Below are positions 1-7,426 of a stretch of DNA of 40,505 bases, one piece after another. The notes beneath the pieces were generated by a model. That model was not told the origin of the DNA. It searched no databases and worked only from the letters and a program-made list of their open reading frames with translations. Position numbers and translations under genes: made by a program. Position 1 is the first letter of the stretch; each line of letters begins with the position of its first letter. The DNA comes from Hyphomicrobium sp. Lineage in GTDB: Bacteria; Pseudomonadota; Alphaproteobacteria; Rhizobiales; Hyphomicrobiaceae. The DNA lies in assembly GCA_025351425.1 (NCBI GenBank), contig JANXVY010000082.1, positions 1-40,505 of the forward strand. Reading direction: 5' to 3'.

Positions 1-274
1 CCAGACCCTCGTGAGACGCGATGGACCGACTCTCTCACAGATTGAGCAAGCGGGGATAACTCTGGGCGAACCGCTGTCTGCGCAGAGCAGGTTTTGGCAC
101 CTTTTCGCCACCTGCTCCGCACCTGTTCCCGGCCTGCTCCACGCATTTCCTACCTGCCCGCTGCCCTTCTCTGTGCTTGCGCGGCACGTTTTCATGTCCA
201 TTCGTTCAGCAGGCGTTGCGTGCGCGCCTCATGCCGCCTTGACGTCGCCTGCCACGCGCGCCATCCACGGCCTC

Positions 275-826
275 ATGTTCACCTTGCCGCCGCTCTCGCT
301 GTCGATCGTGTTTGCGCTCGCGCTCAGCGTGGCAATGACCGTCGTCGGCATTACGCTGCTGTTCACCCATGACCGTACCCAGGAAGACCTGGAGCAGGCG
401 GTCGATTTCTCGTTCTCGCGCGAGAGCCTGCGCAAGGCGCTCATCTATTACCGGGTGCTCGGTTATTCGATGCTCGCTGCCTACATCCTGTTCGTGCTGA
501 GCTGCATCCACCTGCAATGGGACGGCTACCAGATCTTTGCGGAGAACAACCAGCCCGGCGCCAAGCCCACCTGGGCCAATCCGCTGCTGGTCATGCTGTT
601 TGCGGCCGATCTTGTGCTGCGGGGCGGGTTTTTCGATTTCATGCAGCATTTCGACTGGGGCATCTCCCACGTCTGGATGAACCGCAAGGCGTGGGGCTTC
701 GTCTGGTACGCCTTTATTTTTCGCATGTTCTTCGGGCTGACGCTCCTGCGCATCCTCATCAGCTTCATCTGGATCTACGGCAAGATCCGCCGCGTGAAAG
801 AAGCCCAGAAGAAACTCGAAGCCTAG
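275..826 (+). CDS. Uncharacterised four-helix inner-membrane protein
   Basis: This 183-residue protein is not one I recognise. The start ATG at 275 is chosen because the sequence before it reads as low-complexity non-protein, while the first hydrophobic helix begins at about residue 5. No good ribosome binding site precedes it, and an in-frame ATG at 194 is an alternative. Hydrophobic segments lie at about residues 5-28, 55-75, 100-118 and 145-170. The middle contains a Trp/His/Phe-rich stretch (FDFMQHFDW, HVWMNRKAWGFVWYAF), and the C-terminus is basic and probably cytoplasmic (KIRRVKEAQKK). It is convergent with the TIR-domain gene, and the two are separated by a strong hairpin at 889-925. 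Nothing in the sequence points to a substrate or function. Coding is supported by the coherent membrane topology and codon use. Confidence 0.7.
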   Translation: MFTLPPLSLSIVFALALSVAMTVVGITLLFTHDRTQEDLEQAVDFSFSRESLRKALIYYRVLGYSMLAAYILFVLSCIHLQWDGYQIFAENNQPGAKPTWANPLLVMLFAADLVLRGGFFDFMQHFDWGISHVWMNRKAWGFVWYAFIFRMFFGLTLLRILISFIWIYGKIRRVKEAQKKLEA

Positions 827-888
827 AGCATGTTCCGGCAAAGTAGATCCCGGTTCGTCGAAGACACTGCAGCAAACGCAACAACCTT

Positions 889-925
889 GAGCAAATTTCC
901 GAGTCCGTAGGATCGGAATTTGCTC
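889..925. terminator. Long inverted repeat between convergent genes, candidate bidirectional terminator
   Basis: Arms GAGCAAATTTCCGA (889-902) and TCGGAATTTGCTC (913-925) pair over about 13 bp with one bulged base, and the centre (TCC-GTA-GGA) extends the stem. It sits between the stop codons of the convergent genes ending at 826 and 1025, so it could end transcription from both sides. There is no clear T-run. The stretch just upstream (827-865, gagcatgttccgg...) resembles palindromic intergenic sequences common in Rhizobiales. Confidence 0.5.
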
Positions 926-1024
926 GACGGCCCTTCCAGCCCGTCGTCTGCGATAGGGCACGGGGAGGGCTTTTGCGTTCGAGATAGGGCACACGCTGGA
1001 GGGCCACGGCTGCGCAGCGTTGTC

Positions 1025-4000
1025 CTATTTCTTGGTCCAATAAGCTTCCGCGGCTTTCTGGGACGCGGCGCCCCATGCGCCGTCGCGGGGCCCTTGGTAG
1101 ACGCCTGCGGACTTCAATTCGTCCTGCAGGCTTTCGCGGGTCGCGGCTGGCCAGCTCGCGAGGTCGCCCTGCAGCTGCTGGCGTGCGACGTCGAGCCCGC
1201 TCTTGGCTGCAGCGAGCAGTTCAGCGGCGGCCTTGCGTGGGTCGGCCGGGCCGCCGCTCCCCTGTGCGAGCATCTGCGCCAGCAGGTAGGAGGCGAAGCC
1301 GTAACCCTTCCCTGCTGCCTGTTCGAACAACCCGCGGGCTTTCACTTCATCCTTCGTCACGCCCTGGCCGGTGGCGTAGATCTGGGCAAGGCCGGTTTGC
1401 GCGATGACATTGGTGCCGGCCTTCTCATACCATTCGCGGGCCTTCGTATAATTCACAGGGGTTCCCTGGCCATTCACATAGAGGCCCGCGAGCTGGGTCA
1501 TGGCAAACTGGTCGCCCTGGTTTGCCGCTTTTTCCAAAAGGTCGCGCGCCTTGTTATAGTCGGCGGGGACAACCTGGCCCATCCGGTACATCCAACCCAA
1601 GCCGGACTGGCCGCCTTGGTCGTTCCTGGCTACGGCCTTTTCGTACCACTCGCGCGCCTTGTTCAGGTCCTTCGTGACGCCATAGCCGTTGACGTAGAAG
1701 TCGCCGAGCTTGCCCATTGCGTAGCCGTTGTCCTTGGCCGCCGCCTTTTCGAACAGCTCGCGCGCCTTGGCGTAGTCCTGCGGGACGGCGTTGCCGTACT
1801 GGTACAGTCCGGCGAGACCCGTCAACGCGATCGTCTGTTGGTCGCCGGCCTTCTCGTACCACTCGCGGGCCTTGGCGACGTCCGGGGCTACGCCGAAGCC
1901 GTTGTGATAGGCACGGCCCAGCTCGGCCATGGCGCGCGTTTCGCCCTTGGCGGCCGCCTTGTCGAACCAGCTCTTGGCCACGGCTGGATCCTTGGTGACG
2001 CCGGTGCCGTCGCGGTAAAGCCTGCCGAGCCAATACATGGCGAAAGTTTCGCCGAGCCCTGCCGCTTTCTCAAACAACTCGCGCGCCTTCGCCGCGTCCT
2101 GAGTGACGCCGCTACCGGTCGCATAAAGCACGCCCAGATTGGCCATTGCCGACGGGCTGTCTGGCGCCTGCTCGTAGTAGCCGCGCGCCTTGACGAAATC
2201 GACGGGCACGCCCGTGCCGTTCTGGTAGTTTACGCCCAATTCGACGAGTGCCGTGGGGTCGCCGGCGGCTGCACCCTTCTCGTACCATTCGCGCGCCTTG
2301 GCGTAGTCTTGGGGGACGCCGTTTCCGTTCTGGTACATGCGCGCCATTTCGACGATGGCGCGGTTCTCGCCCTTGATGGCAGCCTTCTCGAACCAGGTCT
2401 TGGCGACCCGCTGATCCTTGGTCACGCTGCTGCCGTCGCGGTACAGCAGCGCGACGTGGTACATGGCGAACGCGTCGCCCATGGAAGATGCCTTCTCGAA
2501 CATCTCGCGGGCCTTCGTGAAGTCCTGGGTCACGCCCTGCCCATTGGAGTACAGCACCCCCAGGTTCGATAGCGCCGTCATCTGGCTGTTTGCGGCGCGC
2601 TCGTAGTATTCACGGGCCTTTACGTAGTCCTGCGTGACGCCGGTGCCGTTGTGATAGAACGTGCCCAGCTGCAACAGCGCGGTGCCATCGCGCGCGGCGG
2701 CAGCCTTTTCGTACCACTCGCGCGACTTGTCAAAGTCTTTGGCGCGGCCAAGGCCCAGCTTATGGAACTCGCCGAGCTTAGTCATGGCGGCAATGTTGCC
2801 CTTCAACGCGGCCTTCTCGTAATACTCCCCGGCCTTCGCGTAATCGCGCGTCACGCCGGAGCCATAGTTGTAGAGAGTGCCGAGGCCCGACAAAGCTTTA
2901 TCGTCGTCGCCGGCTTTTTCGTAGAGTTCGCGCGCCTTGGCATAATCGCGCGTGACCCCATAGCCGTAGTGATAGCACGTGCCCAGCGCTGCCGTTCCAG
3001 CCTTCGACCCGGCCGCCGACGCTTTCTCGTACCACTGACGCGCCTTATCAAAGTCCTGGGGCACGCCCTTGCCGTCATAGTAGAGGCCGCCCAGTTTCAC
3101 CATCGCCTGTGTGTCGCCGAGGTCGGCAGCCTTTTCGAACAACTGCTTGGCGGCGAGGTGATCCTGCAGGACCCCGCGCCCTTCGGCGTAGGCAACGCCG
3201 TTTTCCCGGACGGCCACCGGATTGCCCTTGCTGGCCGCCTTCTCGATCACTTCGTTGAAGTCGGCGGTGCCGCGGCCCAACCGGAAGACGTTGACCGTCG
3301 CCTTGGTATCGAAATTCACGCCCGACATGATCGTGATGATGTCGCGGCCTGACTTCACCGGATGCCGCGCCAGCGTCGTTATGATATCACCCGCCATCAG
3401 GCCTGCCACCAGCGCCGGGCTCTCGGACAGAACAGAGCTGACCACCGCCCCTTCGGTGACGGATGCGCCAAGCAACTGCGCCACGTCAGCCCCAAGATCC
3501 TGAACCTGCGCGCCAAGAAAGGCCTGCTTGACGATCTCATCGGGGCGGGGGCGGTTGAAACGCACATCGACGCTGAAGGCGCGCCATTGCGGCCGCGCCG
3601 TCTCCTCGGCCTTTTTGATAGCAGGAGGCGCGGGTGTCGCGTCGGCGGCCGCCGGCTTGGAGCTTACGGGTGCCGGGTCCGCCGGAGCGACCACCACAAC
3701 GGGTGCGCCCAACCCCAGTTCGCGGCCATACTTCAAGACCACGCCCCCGCCCGCGACCGCGATCACGCTCGCCGCCAGCAGCGCCCAGCGCAGCACCGCG
3801 TTCCAGCCTTTGGACTTCGTCTTCGGCAGGGCCGCCTTCACCGCATCGACGATCACATCGCTGTCTGCTGCAAACCGGGTGTGGCGCAGTTCAACCGCGT
3901 GGCGGCGCACCAATGGCTTCAAGTCATCGGGAAGCTGGTCGGCAGACGGCATCACCGCCCCGTCGAGCAACACCGGCACCACCGGAATGTCGCGTTTCAG

Positions 4001-4285
4001 GGCCGATGAAATTTCGGCGCGCACGAAGTCAGCTGGATTTTCGAGCTTGCGCTTGCCGTGGTCGTCGTGGGCCTCCACCCAATGGGGTCCTATCAGCGCG
4101 ATCAAGATGCCGCAGTTGGCAACCTGGTCGTCCAGCTGCTTGACGAAATCGAGGCCGGGACGCATCGCGTCGACGTCCATGAACACGGTCTCTTTGCCGA
4201 ATTCCTGGCACAGCCGGTCATGAAGCCTGCCCGCGATGCCCGCGGTGCCGTCCCGGCGGTAATTAATAAAGACGTTTGCTGACAT
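1025..4285 (-). CDS. TIR domain - TM helix - PDZ - 19 Sel1 repeats - peptidoglycan-binding-like C-terminus
   Basis: 1086-residue multidomain membrane protein. Residues 1-150 form a TIR domain of the bacterial TIR_2 type (VFINYRRDGTAG at 5-16, VFMDVDAM at 34-41, then FVRAEISSAL, with Glu91 at the position of the catalytic glutamate of NAD-cleaving TIRs). A single TM helix follows at about 164-184, then a Pro/Ala linker (195-225), a PDZ-like domain (about 250-345, with AGLMAGDII typical of HtrA-type PDZ) and 19 tandem Sel1-like repeats of 34-37 residues (355-1030, consensus A...LG..Y..G.GV..D..KA..WYEKAA). A short tail (1051-1086) with GVYQGPRDGAWG resembles peptidoglycan-binding domains. Inferred topology is TIR in the cytoplasm and PDZ, repeats and tail in the periplasm. 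The N-terminus fits TIR homologues, but no Shine-Dalgarno sequence precedes the ATG (gcgtacaatATG). It appears monocistronic. Whether the TIR is an enzyme or an adaptor is unknown. Confidence 0.93.
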   Translation of the reverse strand: MSANVFINYRRDGTAGIAGRLHDRLCQEFGKETVFMDVDAMRPGLDFVKQLDDQVANCGILIALIGPHWVEAHDDHGKRKLENPADFVRAEISSALKRDIPVVPVLLDGAVMPSADQLPDDLKPLVRRHAVELRHTRFAADSDVIVDAVKAALPKTKSKGWNAVLRWALLAASVIAVAGGGVVLKYGRELGLGAPVVVVAPADPAPVSSKPAAADATPAPPAIKKAEETARPQWRAFSVDVRFNRPRPDEIVKQAFLGAQVQDLGADVAQLLGASVTEGAVVSSVLSESPALVAGLMAGDIITTLARHPVKSGRDIITIMSGVNFDTKATVNVFRLGRGTADFNEVIEKAASKGNPVAVRENGVAYAEGRGVLQDHLAAKQLFEKAADLGDTQAMVKLGGLYYDGKGVPQDFDKARQWYEKASAAGSKAGTAALGTCYHYGYGVTRDYAKARELYEKAGDDDKALSGLGTLYNYGSGVTRDYAKAGEYYEKAALKGNIAAMTKLGEFHKLGLGRAKDFDKSREWYEKAAAARDGTALLQLGTFYHNGTGVTQDYVKAREYYERAANSQMTALSNLGVLYSNGQGVTQDFTKAREMFEKASSMGDAFAMYHVALLYRDGSSVTKDQRVAKTWFEKAAIKGENRAIVEMARMYQNGNGVPQDYAKAREWYEKGAAAGDPTALVELGVNYQNGTGVPVDFVKARGYYEQAPDSPSAMANLGVLYATGSGVTQDAAKARELFEKAAGLGETFAMYWLGRLYRDGTGVTKDPAVAKSWFDKAAAKGETRAMAELGRAYHNGFGVAPDVAKAREWYEKAGDQQTIALTGLAGLYQYGNAVPQDYAKARELFEKAAAKDNGYAMGKLGDFYVNGYGVTKDLNKAREWYEKAVARNDQGGQSGLGWMYRMGQVVPADYNKARDLLEKAANQGDQFAMTQLAGLYVNGQGTPVNYTKAREWYEKAGTNVIAQTGLAQIYATGQGVTKDEVKARGLFEQAAGKGYGFASYLLAQMLAQGSGGPADPRKAAAELLAAAKSGLDVARQQLQGDLASWPAATRESLQDELKSAGVYQGPRDGAWGAASQKAAEAYWTKK
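1841..2689 (-). repeat. Duplicated block of four Sel1 repeats inside the TIR protein gene
   Basis: Residues 533-675 and 676-815 of the TIR-PDZ-Sel1 protein align as two consecutive four-repeat blocks of about 140 residues. The order of distinctive repeat variants is the same in both: a GTGV..D(Y/F)VKA..YYE unit, an NLGVLY unit, a LYRDG..VTKD...AK.WF(E/D)KAA unit, and a KAREWYEK unit. This indicates duplication of a four-repeat module, with coding DNA 2689-2261 and 2260-1841. Confidence 0.75.
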
Positions 4286-4467
4286 ATTGTACGCCGCAAA
4301 ATGACCAGACCAGATAAAATATATGCCCGCAGCGCAAAAACCGCCGCACCAACTACCTACCAGATGTTCGTCCCTGCGTCACGGCTTTCGCGCCTGATAC
4401 TGGCAGTCAGAAAATCTGACCGCCGGTATGAGATGCCGTTTGCTGGGTGGATCAACCAGGCATCGCT

Positions 4468-4532
4468 GAGTGGCGGGGCTGAGCGACGGGGATGAATGAC
4501 GGGGATGAACGACGGGGCTGAGTGGCGGGCCC
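4468..4532. repeat. Five tandem copies of a 13-bp repeat
   Basis: Units at 4468, 4481, 4494, 4507 and 4520 follow the pattern GARYGRCGGGGMT (gagtggcggggct, gagcgacggggat, gaatgacggggat, gaacgacggggct, gagtggcgggccc). The array lies in the non-coding stretch between the TIR gene start (4285) and the terminator of the next gene (4586). I see no convincing gene in 4286-4585. Confidence 0.85.
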
Positions 4533-4585
4533 CGGGTCCCTTTTTGCTTCTTGGCTGCACAAACTGAGTGCCCCAACGAGGGCGC

Positions 4586-4617
4586 AAAAAACCCGGGCTC
4601 ATGTGGGTGAACCCGGG
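4586..4617 (-). terminator. Rho-independent terminator of the secreted-protein gene
   Basis: On the minus strand CCCGGGTTCA (4617-4608) pairs with TGAGCCCGGG (4601-4592), a 10-bp stem including one U-G pair, around the loop CCCACA. A run of six T follows (4591-4586). It begins 35 nt after the stop codon of the 4652-5167 gene. Confidence 0.9.
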
Positions 4618-4651
4618 CTGCAATGTTCAGACTACCGCCTGCCGACTGCCG

Positions 4652-5167
4652 TTACTGCAGCGACTTCTCGATCTCGGCGCGGTGCGCCTTCACGATGTCG
4701 ACGTTTTCCTTGTTCTGCAGTGTCGGCGTTGTCTTGATGGCGTCCTCGAGTTCGGTCACGAGCTGCTTTTTATCGGCGTCCGGGATCGTGGCATCCGCCT
4801 TCACGTCGTCGAGTTCCTTCTTGAGCGCTTCGATCGGATCGGTGAAAACGCCGGTCTGGGGGTCGAGGCCCGCCATGACAATAGAAATGTTGGCGGCGAC
4901 ATCGTCCAACTCAGAGAACGTCGTGAAGCCGTGCTTCTTGGCAATGGTTTCAAGTTCGGCCTGGAGGGCTGCGTCCGGCTTCTCGCCGGCCGCCTGGATC
5001 TTGGATGCGATGGCAGCCAGATCCTTTTGCGAGGCAACGAAACCTGCCACCTGGGGCTCGGTCAGCTTGATCTGCTTGATTTCCTGGGCGCCCGCCTGAG
5101 CGGTGAGCGCGACTGCGCCAATGAGCAGCCCCGCGATCGCCATCAGCGCGGCTTTCAGCTTCAACAT
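4652..5167 (-). CDS. Small secreted alpha-helical protein of unknown function
   Basis: 171 residues. The start at 5167 is preferred because GGGGAG lies just upstream and the N-terminus is then a classical signal peptide (MLKLKAALMAIAGLLIGAVA, cleavage likely after AQAGA or AGAQ at about residue 27-29). The mature part is charged and predicted to be largely helical, rich in Lys, Asp, Glu and Ala (AAIASKIQAAGEKPDAALQAELETIAKKHGF, split here by the mature domain boundaries), without cysteines or metal motifs. It is therefore probably a soluble periplasmic protein. I do not recognise the family. The gene is single, followed by a strong terminator and preceded by a 500-bp intergenic region. Function cannot be inferred from context. 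Confidence 0.8.
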   Translation of the reverse strand: MLKLKAALMAIAGLLIGAVALTAQAGAQEIKQIKLTEPQVAGFVASQKDLAAIASKIQAAGEKPDAALQAELETIAKKHGFTTFSELDDVAANISIVMAGLDPQTGVFTDPIEALKKELDDVKADATIPDADKKQLVTELEDAIKTTPTLQNKENVDIVKAHRAEIEKSLQ

Positions 5168-5262
5168 CTCGAAACTCCCCTGTTTTGCAACCGTTGGACC
5201 GGACATCGCCGGTCGTTGTGTGAAATCCGTTGGTCTCAAGTACCCTCGTGGCCGGATACCTG

Positions 5263-5304
5263 TTGTCATACCCGTCTTGTCATACCCGTCTTGTCATAAC
5301 CGTC
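5263..5304. repeat. Three tandem copies of a 14-bp repeat
   Basis: ttgtcatacccgtc at 5263 and 5277 is repeated at 5291 with one change (ttgtcataaccgtc). It lies in the 516-bp region between the divergent secreted-protein gene (start 5167) and rplM (start 5684). Confidence 0.85.
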
Positions 5305-5683
5305 GTCAGAACTTGTCGCGAGTGCTGATCCTTCGAAACGGCATTTGTAAGACGAACGCGTGACCGCGTTCCGTCGCAACACCAACGAGTAAGGCCGCAT
5401 CCGGTTCCGTTAACCGGCATCTTCGTGGAAGTTTGCGTGGCCTGCAAGCTGCAATGCCGCGTCGTGCGCGCCGTTTTCCGGGGCCTAGGCGTCGGATCAA
5501 TGATAGGGTATTATATTACCGTATTGCGGTACAAGGGTACCTCTAGCGTATCGCCATTGATTCTATTGGATTTTTTAATTGCGGTTGACACCGCTGGGCG
5601 GCTCACCTAAACACGCTGCTTCGATATCTGCCTCTGTCCGGGGCTCAATCGTATTTTACGCCTCCCTGATGGAGCTAACTCAC
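5305..5683. other. Intergenic stretch upstream of rplM, including an AT-rich patch
   Basis: No convincing coding sequence is visible. Bases 5500-5580 are markedly richer in A+T than the surroundings (tgatagggtattatattacc, ttttttaatt) and contain the small inverted repeat TACCG-tattg-CGGTA (5517-5531). This composition fits a promoter/leader region for the ribosomal protein operon. Short open frames here have no family resemblance. Confidence 0.5.
5585..5613 (+). promoter_or_regulatory. Candidate housekeeping promoter of rplM-rpsI
   Basis: TTGACA (5585-5590) is followed after 17 bp by TAAACA (5608-5613), an exact -35 hexamer with a weak -10. The AT-rich patch lies just upstream. The predicted transcript would have a leader of about 65 nt before rplM at 5684. 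Confidence 0.45.
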
Positions 5684-6145
5684 ATGAAGACCTACTCCGC
5701 CAAAGCGAGCGAGGTGGACAAGAAGTGGATCGTGATTGACGCGGACGGTCTCGTCGTCGGTCGCCTTGCCGCTCTGATCGCACTTCGCCTCAAAGGCAAG
5801 CATCGCCCGATCTACACCCCGCATGTCGATTGCGGCGACAACATCATCGTCATCAATGCCGAGAAGGTCGTCTTCACCGGCAAGAAGTATGAAGACAAGC
5901 GCTACTACCGCCACACCGGCTATCCCGGCGGCATCAAGGAAACCACGCCGCGCCGCATCATCGAGGGCAAGTTCCCCGAGCGCGTCATCGAAAAGGCCGT
6001 CGAGCGCATGCTCGAACGCGGCCCCCTGATGCGCAAGATCATGCGCAACCTCAAGGTCTATAAGGGCAACGCGCATCCCCATGTCGCGCAAAACCCGACG
6101 CCGCTCGATGTTGCCAAGCTGAACCGCAAGAACGTGAGGGCTTAA
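5684..6145 (+). CDS. rplM: 50S ribosomal protein L13
   Basis: 153 residues, close to the usual 140-155. The start ATG at 5684 gives the standard N-terminus [15 protein letters not shown] and has GGAG about 10 nt upstream. Family hallmarks are visible: [15 protein letters not shown] (L13 N-terminal strand), [16 protein letters not shown], [19 protein letters not shown] helix (here [12 protein letters not shown]) and [11 protein letters not shown] near the C-terminus. L13 is an early-assembly 23S rRNA-binding protein of the large subunit. It is followed after 5 nt by rpsI, the conserved bacterial L13-S9 pair, with a candidate promoter at 5585-5613 and a terminator after rpsI. Confidence 0.98.
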   Translation: MKTYSAKASEVDKKWIVIDADGLVVGRLAALIALRLKGKHRPIYTPHVDCGDNIIVINAEKVVFTGKKYEDKRYYRHTGYPGGIKETTPRRIIEGKFPERVIEKAVERMLERGPLMRKIMRNLKVYKGNAHPHVAQNPTPLDVAKLNRKNVRA

Positions 6146-6150
6146 ATCAC

Positions 6151-6666
6151 ATGGCAACCGAGACCAAAACACTCAGCGACCTGGGCAGCCTCAAGTCCGC
6201 CGGCGCCGGCGCCTCCGCGTCCGCCATCGCAGCGGGCGCCACCCACATCGGGCCCGTGCACGTCCAGAAGCTCGACAAGTTCGGCCGCGCCTATGCCACC
6301 GGCAAGCGCAAGAACGCCGTCGCCCGCGTCTGGATCAAGCCCGGCAAAGGCAAGATCACCGTCAACACCAAGGACTTCAAGGTCTACTTCGCCCGGCCGG
6401 TGTTGCAGATGCTGCTGCAGCAGCCCCTTATCGCGGCAGCGCGCGCCGATCAGTTCGACATCAACGTCACCGTCGCCGGTGGCGGTCTTTCGGGCCAGGC
6501 TGGCGCCGTGCGTCACGGCATCTCGAAGGCGCTCACCTACTACGAGCCCGACCTGCGCAAGGCCCTCAAGCCCGGCGGCTTCCTGACCCGCGACTCGCGC
6601 ATCGTCGAAGCCAAGAAGTACGGCCGCATGAAAGCCCGCCGCAGCTTCCAGTTCTCGAAGCGCTGA
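6151..6666 (+). CDS. rpsI: 30S ribosomal protein S9 with N-terminal extension
   Basis: 171 residues. The S9 core begins near residue 43 ([22 protein letters not shown]) and ends with the universally conserved basic tail ([14 protein letters not shown]), which reaches toward the P-site tRNA. The first 40 residues are an Ala/Ser-rich extension not present in E. coli S9 (130 residues). Longer S9 N-termini are common in alphaproteobacteria. Co-transcribed with rplM, and followed by a terminator at 6695-6729. Confidence 0.98.
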   Translation: MATETKTLSDLGSLKSAGAGASASAIAAGATHIGPVHVQKLDKFGRAYATGKRKNAVARVWIKPGKGKITVNTKDFKVYFARPVLQMLLQQPLIAAARADQFDINVTVAGGGLSGQAGAVRHGISKALTYYEPDLRKALKPGGFLTRDSRIVEAKKYGRMKARRSFQFSKR

Positions 6667-6694
6667 TTACCTTCACTGCACTGTGTTCAAAATC

Positions 6695-6729
6695 AAAACG
6701 GCTCGCGCAAGCGGGCCGTTTTCGTTTTT
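6695..6729 (+). terminator. Rho-independent terminator after rpsI
   Basis: AAAACGGCTCGC (6695-6706) pairs with GCGGGCCGTTTT (6711-6722), one wobble included, around a GCAA tetraloop (6707-6710). TTCGTTTTT follows. It begins 28 nt past the rpsI stop codon. Confidence 0.9.
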
Positions 6730-6825
6730 GGCGGGGGCCTTAGTCCACTATTCAGCGTACCGATTCAGAACCTCTTCATCGTGTTCGGCTAGGTTTCCCC
6801 CAGCAACCGCTGGGAGGCGCTCGTC

Positions 6826-7392
6826 ATGACCACTGCACTGTTGATCACACTTGCCGTTTTCGCTGTGTTCGGGGTCCTCGCGATCTCGATCTTCAACCGC
6901 CTCATTGCGCTTGGCCGCCGCTGCGACCAGGCCAACGCCGACATCGATGTCCAGGTGAAGCAGCGCTTCGATCTCATCCCCAACCTCGTCGAGATCGTCA
7001 AAGGCTACGCCACCCATGAACGCGGCACGCTGGAGGCCGTCATGAAGGCGCGCGCCGCCACCGCCCAGGCCACCTCGCCCGTCGCGATGGGGCAGGCCGA
7101 GGCCGCGCTCGGTTCCGCACTCGGCCGTCTGATGGCGGTCGCCGAAGCCTACCCCGATCTGAAAGCTTCGCAGAACTTCTCGGAGCTCCAGGCCGAGCTT
7201 TCTGACCTCGAGAACAAGATTGCCGCCGCCCGCCGCTACCTCAATGGCGCCGTCACCGAATACAACACCACCCGCGAGCAGTTCCCGGCCAATCTCGTCG
7301 GCGAGATGTTCGCATTCGGCCCCAAGGAAGCCGTCGTCATCGTGCGCGAAGACCGGCCCCGGATGGAAACGGCCCCCGCCGTCCGCTTCTGA
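6826..7392 (+). CDS. lemA: LemA family protein
   Basis: 188 residues, the usual LemA length. An N-terminal TM helix (about 4-25) precedes a helical bundle with the family signature FNRLIALGRRCDQANADIDVQVKQRFDLIPNLVEIVKGY (positions 24-62, quoted in part: NADIDVQVKQRFDLIPNLVE), followed by HERGTLEAVMKAR and YNTTREQFPANLVG. The N-terminus is expected outside or short, with the bundle facing the cytoplasm or periplasm depending on topology. LemA is frequently encoded beside an M48 metalloprotease, as here (the next gene starts 34 nt later), and the two are probably one operon in membrane-protein homeostasis. The molecular role of LemA is not established. A GGGAGG site is just upstream of the ATG. 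Confidence 0.93.
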   Translation: MTTALLITLAVFAVFGVLAISIFNRLIALGRRCDQANADIDVQVKQRFDLIPNLVEIVKGYATHERGTLEAVMKARAATAQATSPVAMGQAEAALGSALGRLMAVAEAYPDLKASQNFSELQAELSDLENKIAAARRYLNGAVTEYNTTREQFPANLVGEMFAFGPKEAVVIVREDRPRMETAPAVRF

Positions 7393-7426
7393 GCCTGCCC
7401 GCGCCCGCTACTCTGGAGCCCAGACA

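Noticed and set aside
920-2572. 550-codon open frame on the plus strand opposite the TIR-Sel1 gene, and a 233-codon one at 2651-3352
   Set aside because: They mirror the periodic Sel1 repeats on the opposite strand and encode repetitive, family-less sequence. GC-rich DNA with strong codon bias gives such long antisense frames.
1025-4285. The TIR gene as part of a multi-gene defence system such as Thoeris
   Set aside because: The flanking genes are a small membrane protein and a secreted protein in other transcription units. No ThsA-like or other effector is adjacent, so only a stand-alone role can be considered.
4301-4623. Short open frames of 64-88 codons on both strands
   Set aside because: They run through the 13-bp repeat array and the terminator, have no ribosome binding sites and no recognisable product.
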